Positions 1-5,770 of a stretch of DNA of 7,930 bases are shown here, piece by piece; position 1 is the first letter of the stretch; the number at the start of each line of letters is the position of its first letter. This DNA is from Planctomycetota bacterium (GTDB lineage Bacteria > Planctomycetota > Phycisphaerae > UBA1845). The stretch is from positions 1-7,930 of the forward strand of contig JAJRSP010000118.1 in assembly GCA_024278775.1 (NCBI GenBank), given 5' to 3'. A program made the translations under genes and the position numbers. Under the pieces are notes generated by a model that saw only the letters and a program-made list of their open reading frames with translations, did not search any database and had not been told where the DNA came from.

Positions 1-1
1 G

Positions 2-1540
2 ATGGTCGTCTTCGGCCCGGACGAAGGGATCGAGCAAGCGGCCAACGAGCTGCTAGCGCTGGACGAACTCGAATGGGCGCAGTTCTCCGCGCTCGATCCA
101 GAGTTGCCATTCTGCCCGAATGCGGATTGCGATCACACAGTAAACCCGACCTGCTCCACCACCTCCGATCCTGGCTGTACGCCTCCATGCAGTGACATCG
201 GCGACAACACGTGGGACTTAGAATCGTGTCAAGGTTGGCGCTTTAGCGACGGCGTCAGAATCGTCGAGTTGTGGCTCGATTACGGTGACGCCGCGAAAGG
301 GTACGGGATCCAAGTGGCCGACGTTGAGCAGTCCTACATGTGCGGACACGAGGATCTATGTACCGTCAATGAACCGCTTGGACAGATCCCGACAGGCGAA
401 GAGCAACATGGACTCGCCGCGCTCGGCATTCTCGCCGCCATGGAGCTAGACAACGCGGGTGGCTGTCAGTACGGCTGCGTTGGCGTCGTGCCGCAAGCGG
501 AAGTGTGGTTCTTCTCGGAACGCCCCTTTCCCGAACCTTCTGTGACGCCCCAGACACGCGCGACGGCCATCGCCGCTGCCACCGCCCAACTCCTGAGTGA
601 CGGCGTGAGCGGTGACATACAATTGTTCGAAATACAGACGTTTAATGACTCGGCACCAAATTCTCCTGCCGAGGCACCGGCGGAGATCGTCTCCGACGTG
701 TTCACGCTCACCAAGCTGGCCACGGATGCGGGCGTCGTGGTGGTGGCTGCCGCGGGCAATGGCGACAACGACCTCGACGGGCCGGACTTTGACGTATGGC
801 GCAACTGGGGCGACAGCGGCGCGATCATCGTCGGGGCCGGGTCACCCGACGAAAACCACACGATTATCCTTGGATCTTCTGGTGCCCGTGTGAACGTGCA
901 GGCCTGGGGTTGGGATGTGGCCACGCTCGGCTGTTTCTCCGGACAGTGGCAGGACTTCGGCTCCGGCGACCAGAACCAGTGGTACACCAAGTTCAGCGGC
1001 ACGAGTTCCGCCTCGGTGATCGTGGCGGGTGTGGCGGCGGCCATGCAATCCCTTGCCGACACGCAGTTCGCCTGCGGCCTCCCCTCCGGGACGCATCAGC
1101 GTCTCTCCCCGCTTCAGGTGCGTAACCTGTTCATCAACACCGGTCAGCCCCAGGGCCCACCCGCGACCAGACACATCGGACCCATCCCCGACGCACTGGA
1201 GGCGGCGGATGAACTGCTCATGCTCGGCATCGCTGACAATAATACCAACGGCATCGAAGATATCTGCGACATCTGGGCGGAGACGGAGTCCGACTGTAAT
1301 GGGAATCTTGTGATTGATACCGTGGATATCGCGTCCGGGGCAGTTACGGACTGCGACGGGAACGGCGTGGATGACAACTGCGACCCGCCGGGCGCGTGCT
1401 GCCAGCGGGAGTTGCCGCTGTTTCCGCCTACCTATTCGTGTTCGGCCACCACCAGCGGGCTATGCTGCCAACGCGGCGGCAACTTCGCCGGAGCGGGCAC
1501 GAAGTGTGCCACGACCGATTGTGCGACACTGCCGCAATAG
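2..1540 (+). CDS. Subtilisin-like (S8) serine peptidase with planctomycete Cys-rich C-terminus, 5'-partial
   Basis: A probable secreted serine endopeptidase. Residue numbers count from the first ATG. The catalytic triad can be read: Asp107 in GIQVADVEQSY, His136 in EEQHGLAALGI and Ser335 in FSGTSSAS, with the oxyanion-hole Asn253 in VVVVAAAGNGD. These have S8 order and spacing. The ADVE context around the Asp, in place of the classical DTG, is a known subtilase variant. After the peptidase domain, from about residue 410, come DCNGN (431-435) and DCDGNGVDDNCDPPGACC (450-467), then a second CC-containing stretch to the end. These match the aspartate-rich/GACC tails common on exported Phycisphaerae proteins. 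There is no signal peptide at the first visible ATG and the frame runs to the window edge, so the true start, signal peptide and any propeptide probably lie upstream. The substrate is unknown. The propeller gene starts 26 bases downstream, which suggests co-transcription. Confidence 0.85.
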   Translation: MVVFGPDEGIEQAANELLALDELEWAQFSALDPELPFCPNADCDHTVNPTCSTTSDPGCTPPCSDIGDNTWDLESCQGWRFSDGVRIVELWLDYGDAAKGYGIQVADVEQSYMCGHEDLCTVNEPLGQIPTGEEQHGLAALGILAAMELDNAGGCQYGCVGVVPQAEVWFFSERPFPEPSVTPQTRATAIAAATAQLLSDGVSGDIQLFEIQTFNDSAPNSPAEAPAEIVSDVFTLTKLATDAGVVVVAAAGNGDNDLDGPDFDVWRNWGDSGAIIVGAGSPDENHTIILGSSGARVNVQAWGWDVATLGCFSGQWQDFGSGDQNQWYTKFSGTSSASVIVAGVAAAMQSLADTQFACGLPSGTHQRLSPLQVRNLFINTGQPQGPPATRHIGPIPDALEAADELLMLGIADNNTNGIEDICDIWAETESDCNGNLVIDTVDIASGAVTDCDGNGVDDNCDPPGACCQRELPLFPPTYSCSATTSGLCCQRGGNFAGAGTKCATTDCATLPQ

Positions 1541-1553
1541 CGGCGATACGACC

Positions 1554-1559
1554 GAGGAG
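1554..1559 (+). promoter_or_regulatory. Ribosome-binding site fixing the start of the propeller gene
   Basis: GAGGAG lies seven bases before the ATG at 1567. The reading frame is open back to 1396, inside the peptidase gene, but the upstream ATG lacks a comparable site. A start at 1567 also places a proper signal peptide at the N-terminus. This site therefore decides the start. Confidence 0.75.
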
Positions 1560-1566
1560 TCACGAT

Positions 1567-2577
1567 ATGCTCTCTCACAGGCGATGTCGAGTGAATCGGT
1601 GTTGGTTCGGTATCGTGTGGCTTCTGGGGTTTGCTCTTGCATCAACGCCGACCGAAGCACAGGAGAAGATGTATTTTAGCGTCGCGGGAACCGAGCCGCG
1701 TACTATCCGACGAGCCGACCTCGACGGGGCGAATGCCGAAGTCGTTTGGTCCGGGCAGACTGGCGAAGCGGCTGGTACACTGGCTCTCGACCTCACTTCC
1801 AACATGATTTACTGGTCCGACCCTGCAACGTTGGAGATCAAACGCGCCACGCTGTTCGGGCAGAGCGTCGAAGTGCTAGTCACCGGTGCGCGCTCCTGGG
1901 GGCTCGCGCTGGATACGGCAAATGGCATGATGTACTGGAATAACGACGTGACAAAGCTGAGGCCACCAGGTGTCTATCGCTCGGCTCTGGACGGCACCAG
2001 CGCGGAGCTTGTCATCCCCATGACGCTGATCGGTCCAAACGCCGTTGCGGTAGATAGCGTCAACGGCAAGCTCTACTGGTCGCAGCGAATGTCCGTCTCA
2101 CCGCTGACGGGCACGATCCATCGCGCCGACCTAGACGGAACCAATGCCGAGGTGCTCATGGAAATCACCCCGGGCCACAAAGCCGCAGCGCTGGCGTTGG
2201 ACGTGGCCGACAACCGGCTCTATTGGGCGGAGCCCGTCGACTTCATGGGCGGCTTCGGTGGTTCGATTAAGCGGAGCCGCCTGGACGGCACCGAAGTGGA
2301 AACGCTGTTCGAGCCTGTTAAGGCAGACGGGCTCGCGCTGGACCTGCCGCGCGGGCACGTCTACTGGATCTCTTCAGATCACACCATCCAGCGATCCAAC
2401 CTGGATGGCAGCGATCGCGTCGTCATGGACCTCGGCGTCACCAACCTGCGCGGCATCGCCATCGACACACGCCCGGCCGTCAAGGTTCCGGCCGCTTCGA
2501 CTTGGGGGTTAGTGGCGCTAACGCTCGCGATCGGCGTCGCTGGCACGATCCTACTGCTGCGGCGACGCTTCGGATGA
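1567..2577 (+). CDS. Exported YWTD (LDL-receptor class B-like) six-bladed beta-propeller with IPTL-CTERM-type sorting signal
   Basis: A 336-residue exported protein. Residues 1-31 form a signal peptide: a basic start (MLSHRRCRVNR), the hydrophobic stretch WFGIVWLLGFALA, and likely cleavage near TEA-QE. The body carries six blade motifs: MYFS (35), IYWS (81), MYWN (122), LYWS (169), LYWA (218) and VYWI (265). Most alternate with LDG turns (ADLDG 50, SALDG 139, ADLDG 187, SRLDG 237, SNLDG 277). This is the YWTD / LDL-receptor class B pattern, and six blades is the usual closed propeller. The C-terminus, VPAASTWGL (307-315), then a hydrophobic helix and RRRFG, resembles IPTL-CTERM / PEP-CTERM-like sorting tags that are processed during export. 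Such propellers usually bind proteins or glycans; no catalytic motif is visible. It sits 26 bases after the peptidase gene, so the two may act together at the cell surface, but this is inference. Confidence 0.85.
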   Translation: MLSHRRCRVNRCWFGIVWLLGFALASTPTEAQEKMYFSVAGTEPRTIRRADLDGANAEVVWSGQTGEAAGTLALDLTSNMIYWSDPATLEIKRATLFGQSVEVLVTGARSWGLALDTANGMMYWNNDVTKLRPPGVYRSALDGTSAELVIPMTLIGPNAVAVDSVNGKLYWSQRMSVSPLTGTIHRADLDGTNAEVLMEITPGHKAAALALDVADNRLYWAEPVDFMGGFGGSIKRSRLDGTEVETLFEPVKADGLALDLPRGHVYWISSDHTIQRSNLDGSDRVVMDLGVTNLRGIAIDTRPAVKVPAASTWGLVALTLAIGVAGTILLLRRRFG

Positions 2578-2663
2578 ACATGTCATGATTGGCATGGCGG
2601 ACGACGACGCGGTGGGCACCGAGCGTGCCCGCCGCATGGTGGCCCGATAACTGGTGAAAGAGG

Positions 2664-2709
2664 GGAAAGCTCGGTGTCCGGGGGAAGTCTCGCGGTGGCC
2701 GGGCTTTTC
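2664..2709 (+). terminator. Probable intrinsic terminator after the propeller gene
   Basis: A nine-pair stem, 2666-2674 (AAAGCTCGG) with 2699-2707 (CCGGGCTTT), has one G-U wobble, a 24-base loop and a TTTTCTCTT tail. The outer pairs 2665/2708 and 2664/2709 can extend it. The loop is large and the U-run short, so it is moderate in quality. It lies 89 bases after the propeller stop. The opposite strand also has a pyrimidine-rich exit from the stem. Confidence 0.5.
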
Positions 2710-2832
2710 TCTTGCGCCGAGGGACGCTTTCCGACCGATCAACAGGATAGCGGCCAATGAGCCCTAGGATTCAGGGCGCGACGGAGGGTGGCCGTCGAGG
2801 TACTCATCGGGTGATGACTCCGAACCGGAACC

Positions 2833-3813
2833 ATGAGCGAACACATGCCGACAGTTGATTCGACCTCTTCGCCGCGTACCTCGGCGACGCTGCGTGACTA
2901 CTTTGACGCGGTGCGTCCTACGCATTGGGTGAAAAACGTGATCGTGCTCGCGGCCCCTGCGGCCGGCATGAAGCTCACCGATCCGGTCGCGTGTCGTCAT
3001 GCGTTATTGGCTTTCGTGGCGTTCTGCTTTGCGGCCAGTGCGACCTACCTCATCAACGACGCGGTGGATCGCGAAACCGATGCGGCTCATCCGACGAAGC
3101 GCTTCCGCCCCATCGCTCGCGGGGCTATCCGCCCGTCGGTGGCGTTTGCGCTGGCGACGGGTCTGATTCTTTTTGCTTTGGCGTTTTCGTTTCTTCTGCT
3201 AGGGAATGCCGTGACCGGCGCATTGGTGATCTATTTATTGCTGACGTTGGCGTACTCTCTCGCGCTGAAGCAGGCGGTCATACTGGATGTGATGATGGTG
3301 GCGGTGGGTTTCGTGCTTCGAGCGTGGGCCGGTGCCCTCGCGGTGGACGTGCCACCGTCACAATGGCTCATCGCCTGTGTGTTCACGCTCTGCATGTTCA
3401 TGGGGTTCGGTAAGCGTCGTTGTGAGCTATCGATGATCGATTCGCCGGCTGATGCGCGGCAGCACCGACCCACGTTGATCCGATACACTCCGGACTTGTT
3501 GAACCATCTGATTACAGTGTCGGCCGGCATCGCCGTCATCACGTTCCTGCTCTACACGGTGGATACCTCCGGGATACAGGCCCCGTTCCCCAAGCGGCAC
3601 TTGTTCTTCTCGCTGCCGATTGTCGTGTACGGCATTTTTCGTTTTGCCATGTTGACGGAGATCGGGCGTTTCAGCGGTCCTGTGGATATCGTGCTTCGTG
3701 ATCGCCCGTTGCAGTTGGCGCTCGCGATCTGGGGGCTGTTTGCCCTGGTCGTGGCCTATCAAATCCCGCTTCTGGGTCCGGGCGGCCTTTCTCGGGTTTT
3801 TGCCGGCGGTTAG
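2833..3813 (+). CDS. UbiA-family prenyltransferase, decaprenyl-phosphate phosphoribosyltransferase-like
   Basis: A 326-residue polytopic membrane enzyme of the UbiA superfamily. The first Asp-rich motif is NDAVDRETD (75-83), followed by HPTKRFRPIARG (86-97). The second conserved region is YSLALKQAVILDVMMVAVGFVLRAWAG (split here as YSLALK 141-146, with Asp152 and GFVLRAWAG 159-167), and KRR lies at 194-196. The N-terminal RPTHWVKNVIVLAAP (28-42) is typical of decaprenyl-phosphate phosphoribosyltransferases, which attach 5-phosphoribose from PRPP to a polyprenyl phosphate. About eight hydrophobic helices follow. In mycobacteria the family makes the arabinose donor precursor for the cell wall. 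In planctomycetes the acceptor and product are unknown, so a broader polyprenyl transferase role is possible. The ATG at 2833 is the best start but has only a weak GGAA upstream. The gene stands alone, followed after 13 bases by the promoter of the sulfur operon. Confidence 0.82.
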   Translation: MSEHMPTVDSTSSPRTSATLRDYFDAVRPTHWVKNVIVLAAPAAGMKLTDPVACRHALLAFVAFCFAASATYLINDAVDRETDAAHPTKRFRPIARGAIRPSVAFALATGLILFALAFSFLLLGNAVTGALVIYLLLTLAYSLALKQAVILDVMMVAVGFVLRAWAGALAVDVPPSQWLIACVFTLCMFMGFGKRRCELSMIDSPADARQHRPTLIRYTPDLLNHLITVSAGIAVITFLLYTVDTSGIQAPFPKRHLFFSLPIVVYGIFRFAMLTEIGRFSGPVDIVLRDRPLQLALAIWGLFALVVAYQIPLLGPGGLSRVFAGG

Positions 3814-3826
3814 GGTGGGATTGTCG

Positions 3827-3855
3827 TTGACTTTGGGGTCGCAAGAGGTTACGAT
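3827..3855 (+). promoter_or_regulatory. Sigma70-like promoter of the cysH operon leader
   Basis: TTGACT (3827-3832) and TACGAT (3850-3855) are separated by exactly 17 bases. They match the -35 consensus at 5/6 and the -10 consensus at 4/6, with the key A2 and T6 of the -10 present. Transcription would start at about 3861-3865, giving a leader of about 250 nt before cysH and placing the ATG of the cysteine-rich leader ORF at or within a few bases of the RNA 5' end. Confidence 0.65.
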
Positions 3856-3864
3856 GCCTGGGCT

Positions 3865-4026
3865 ATGCAGCAGGTAGGTGTTCAATTGTGCGTTTTTGGT
3901 GTTCGTGGCGTTATCGGTCGCGGTCGGAGCGGTTCTGCGCTGCGTTCGGCCCGTCTGATGGCGGGGGGGATGGGTCGTTGTTGTTGCGGCTGTTGTCGCT
4001 CAACCTCCAAGGGGGGAGCGCCCTGA
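3865..4026 (+). CDS. Polycysteine leader peptide (candidate cysteine attenuator ORF) upstream of cysH
   Basis: A small ORF of 53 codons plus stop, beginning MQQVGVQLCVFG and ending GRCCCGCCRSTSKGGSAP. Residues 39-44 are Cys-Cys-Cys-Gly-Cys-Cys (codons TGT TGT TGC GGC TGT TGT, 3979-3996). It is followed by alternative hairpins and an intrinsic terminator before a cysteine-biosynthesis gene. That arrangement suggests a leader peptide whose translation reports charged tRNA-Cys, as Trp and His codons do in trp and his leaders. Polycysteine leader ORFs with this role have been described in mycobacteria. The start is uncertain: ATG 3865 would be essentially leaderless from the predicted promoter; in-frame ATGs at 3958 and 3970 would give peptides of 22 and 18 residues. 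No clear Shine-Dalgarno precedes any of them, though a seven-G run precedes ATG 3970. The Cys codons arise from a GTT/TGT-rich repeat, so chance is not excluded. Confidence 0.7.
   Translation: MQQVGVQLCVFGVRGVIGRGRSGSALRSARLMAGGMGRCCCGCCRSTSKGGAP
3997..4020 (+). promoter_or_regulatory. Leader hairpin directly after the Cys codons (attenuator stem 1)
   Basis: CGCTC (3997-4001) pairs with GAGCG (4016-4020), followed by an AA bulge (4002-4003), then CCTC (4004-4007) with GGGG (4012-4015) and a CAAG loop. The 5' strand begins at the base after the last Cys codon, so a ribosome stalled there would keep it open. An alternative pairing, 4016-4022 with 4028-4033 (one bulge), competes with it. Confidence 0.5.
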
Positions 4027-4035
4027 CGGCTTCGT

Positions 4036-4063
4036 GATACCACCGACTTGGATATGTGGTCTC
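4036..4063 (+). promoter_or_regulatory. Attenuator stem 2 (candidate anti-antiterminator)
   Basis: GATACCAC (4036-4043) pairs with GTGGTCTC (4056-4063), seven of eight positions, around a 12-base loop. Its 3' strand shares 4056-4063 with the next hairpin, so both cannot form together. By position it would favour the terminator by blocking the antiterminator. Confidence 0.45.
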
Positions 4064-4071
4064 CACGATCC
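4050..4071 (+). promoter_or_regulatory. Attenuator stem 3 (candidate antiterminator)
   Basis: 4050-4059 (GGATATGTGG, with A4054 bulged) pairs with 4063-4071 (CCACGATCC): nine pairs including one wobble, around a UCU loop. Its 3' strand takes bases 4067-4071, the first half of the terminator's 5' arm, so it excludes the terminator. Overlap with both neighbours is the signature of an attenuator. Confidence 0.5.
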
Positions 4072-4098
4072 GCGGGAATGCTCCTGCGGGTCTTTTTT
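4067..4098 (+). terminator. Intrinsic terminator in the cysH leader (attenuator terminator)
   Basis: A ten-pair stem, 4067-4076 (GATCCGCGGG) with 4083-4092 (CCTGCGGGTC), contains two wobbles and an AATGCT loop, followed by six Ts (4093-4098). It lies between the promoter and the cysH ribosome-binding site, so it can act only as a conditional terminator of the operon. It is too far from the upstream membrane-protein gene, and on the wrong side of the promoter, to be simply that gene's terminator. Confidence 0.8.
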
Positions 4099-4102
4099 GT
4101 TT

Positions 4103-4107
4103 GAGGG
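4103..4107 (+). promoter_or_regulatory. Ribosome-binding site of cysH, fixing its start
   Basis: GAGGG lies eight bases before ATG 4116. The frame is open back to a GTG at 4056, but that codon lies inside the attenuator hairpins and would translate the terminator stem. The start at 4116 is therefore strongly preferred. Confidence 0.7.
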
Positions 4108-4115
4108 TATGGACG

Positions 4116-4895
4116 ATGAAAGCTGATTTGCTACGAGACGACGGCGGGGCGGAGGTTTTGCGTACCCCCGAATCGAAGGTGCTGTTGCCCGTGCGTCATC
4201 CGGTGAGCGTCGGGACCATTGATGAGGGGACGCCGGCCAACCGGTTCATTCCCTGGACGCTTGAACGGTTTGGCCATCTGAACATGGCGATCACGACTTC
4301 GTTCGGCATGGAGGGGTGCGCGCTGATCGACATGTATGGCCGCCACGGCAAGCCGCTCACGGTGGTTTATCTCGACACGATGTTCTTCTTCCCTGAGACG
4401 TATACGCTGCGTGATCGTATGGCCGAGCGCTACCCCCACATCCAGTTCGTCAATCGCGGGGTTGATCTCACGCCGGAGGCACAGGAGAAGCAGTACGGTA
4501 AAGAGCTTTGGAAGACGAACCCGGACCTCTGTTGTAAGATTCGCAAGGTCGATCCGATGCTCGAAGTGATGAAGGAGATCGACGTGTGGATCACGGGACT
4601 GCGCCGCAGTCAGTCGGCGACGCGGGCCAACCTCAGGGCGATCGAATGGGATTGGCGGTATCAGGTGCTGAAAGTGAATCCCATCGCCGCGTGGGAGCGA
4701 TCGGATATCTGGGACTACATTCAGAAGCACGACGTGCCCTACAACGAGCTGCACGAGCGCGGTTATCCGACGGTGGGTTGCACGCACTGCACCAAGGCCG
4801 TGCCCGGGTCCAAGCCCGGAGACTACTCGCGCAAGGGACGCTGGGCCGACATGGAAAAGACAGAGTGCGGTCTGCACGGCGGCGAAGGTATCTAA
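4116..4895 (+). CDS. cysH: Adenylylsulfate/phosphoadenylylsulfate reductase (assimilatory), thioredoxin-dependent type
   Basis: A 259-residue cytoplasmic enzyme that reduces activated sulfate (APS or PAPS) to sulfite. The motifs run in order: the nucleotide-binding loop TTSFGMEGC (60-68), LDTMFFFPETY (86-96), DLCCKIRKVDP (137-147), WITGLRRSQSATR (158-170), GCTHCTKAVPG (221-231) and the catalytic tail GRWADMEKTECGLH (241-254) with Cys251. The pairs Cys139-Cys140 and Cys222-Cys225 are the ligands of the [4Fe-4S] cluster that marks APS-using bacterial and plant-type reductases, so APS (EC 1.8.4.10) is the likelier substrate; some PAPS-using enzymes also keep the cluster. LDTM departs from the usual LDTG. 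It is the first gene after the cysteine-rich leader and terminator, which suggests attenuation by cysteine supply. The chelatase gene starts 92 bases downstream with no terminator between them, and a further gene of siroheme synthesis follows. Confidence 0.92.
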   Translation: MKADLLRDDGGAEVLRTPESKVLLPVRHPVSVGTIDEGTPANRFIPWTLERFGHLNMAITTSFGMEGCALIDMYGRHGKPLTVVYLDTMFFFPETYTLRDRMAERYPHIQFVNRGVDLTPEAQEKQYGKELWKTNPDLCCKIRKVDPMLEVMKEIDVWITGLRRSQSATRANLRAIEWDWRYQVLKVNPIAAWERSDIWDYIQKHDVPYNELHERGYPTVGCTHCTKAVPGSKPGDYSRKGRWADMEKTECGLHGGEGI

Positions 4896-4987
4896 AGGCT
4901 TCGAGCGTGTTACGTGCGGTTCTTGTGTCGGGTGGAACGCGGCAGAGGCCGTAACAAGGAGTTGGTCTTCGCCTGGGGCCGAAGCGC

Positions 4988-5770
4988 ATGACAACCACGG
5001 GGCTTATCCTTGCGGCGCACGGCTCTTTGGTCGAGCCGCTCGTCAACCGGCAGGTCGAGACGCTCGCCGCCAACATGGCCGATCGCGGGATCTTCGACGA
5101 GGTTCGATGCGGTTTTCACCGAGGCACGCCGCAGTTTTCCGAAGCCGTAGACCAGATGACTTCGGATGAGATTGTCGTTGTCCCACTTATGGCGAGCGAT
5201 GGCTACTATGCTACGGCGGTCTTGCCGATCGCGTTGGCATCTGCCGAGCGATTCGGTGAGGTGCCCATGCGTCAGACCTGTGCAGTGGGGGCGCATCCGC
5301 GAATCCCAGACATTGTATCCGCACGCTGCCGTTCGGTCATGGCCCGGTGTGGTTGTGATCCGAGGGCCACGTCTGTGATGCTCGTCGGGCACGGCACCCT
5401 CCGGCACCGAGACAGTAGTGAGACTACACGGCGGTGTGCCGATGTGCTCTTGCGGCAGGCCCTCGCGGCTGAGGTGTTGCCCGCGTTTCTGGAGGACCAA
5501 CCCCGCGTCGAGGAGGCGATGCCGCTCGTGACGCAAGAGAACGTCATCGTCATACCGTTCATGATCGGCTTCGGTCAGCATGTCACACAGGACCTAGCCA
5601 GACGCCTCGAACTCGGGGCCGACGCAGAAACGCGGCTGCCGGTGGCCACACGGCTGCGGCGGCAGCGTGTTGTGTTGGATGTGCCTGTGGGAGTGGACCC
5701 GGCCCTCGCTGAGCTTATCATCGACCTCGCGTTGAATCCGACTACTGAGGAGAGCGAGGTCACGCCATGA
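4988..5770 (+). CDS. Sirohydrochlorin chelatase, CbiX/SirB family
   Basis: A 260-residue soluble two-domain class II chelatase that inserts Fe2+ (for siroheme) or Co2+ (for cobalamin) into sirohydrochlorin. Both halves show the fold's repeated pattern: ILAAHGS (7-13, His11) and VMLVGHGT (130-137, His135) open the two lobes. The second metal-ligand position is kept only in the C-terminal half (FMIGFGQHVTQDL, His198). The matching N-terminal stretch, LMASDGYYATAVL, has tyrosines instead, so the active site is probably in the C-terminal lobe. Placement between a sulfate-reduction gene and a CobA-HemD fusion argues for iron insertion, i.e. siroheme for sulfite reductase, but cobalt chelation cannot be excluded by sequence. 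The ribosome-binding site is weak; an AAGGAG at 4956-4961 is too far upstream for this ATG. Its stop overlaps the next start by four bases. Confidence 0.82.
   Translation: MTTTGLILAAHGSLVEPLVNRQVETLAANMADRGIFDEVRCGFHRGTPQFSEAVDQMTSDEIVVVPLMASDGYYATAVLPIALASAERFGEVPMRQTCAVGAHPRIPDIVSARCRSVMARCGCDPRATSVMLVGHGTLRHRDSSETTRRCADVLLRQALAAEVLPAFLEDQPRVEEAMPLVTQENVIVIPFMIGFGQHVTQDLARRLELGADAETRLPVATRLRRQRVVLDVPVGVDPALAELIIDLALNPTTEESEVTP

Noticed and set aside
1396..1566. N-terminal extension of the propeller protein from ATG 1396
   Set aside because: It overlaps the well-supported cysteine-rich tail of the peptidase in another frame, and the start at 1567 has a GAGGAG site and a signal peptide.
2585..2650. 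21-codon ORF (MIGMADDDAVGTERARRMVAR) after the propeller gene
   Set aside because: ARRMVAR faintly recalls the start of protein-L-isoaspartate methyltransferases, but there is no ribosome-binding site and the sequence after the stop does not continue the similarity.
2761..2777. GCCCT/AGGGC inverted repeat before the UbiA-family gene
   Set aside because: Five pairs with a seven-base loop and no U-run; such repeats are expected by chance in GC-rich DNA.
3863..4098. SAM riboswitch or T-box in the cysH leader
   Set aside because: A GGCCC...TGATGG stretch at 3948-3962 and CAACC at 4001-4005 vaguely recall SAM-I/IV cores, but there is no GGCAACC, no convincing closing stem P1 and no GGTGC partner. 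There is no T-box AGGGTGGNACCGCG sequence either. The Cys codons explain the leader better.
4949..4959. Match to the universal 16S rRNA 3' segment CGTAACAAGG
   Set aside because: Only about ten bases match and the flanks diverge, so no rRNA gene or fragment is supported.
4131..4994. Long minus-strand frame of 287 codons opposite cysH
   Set aside because: It is the antisense shadow of a fully conserved cysH; its protein has no recognisable motif and is rich in His and Arg as expected of a GC-rich shadow.
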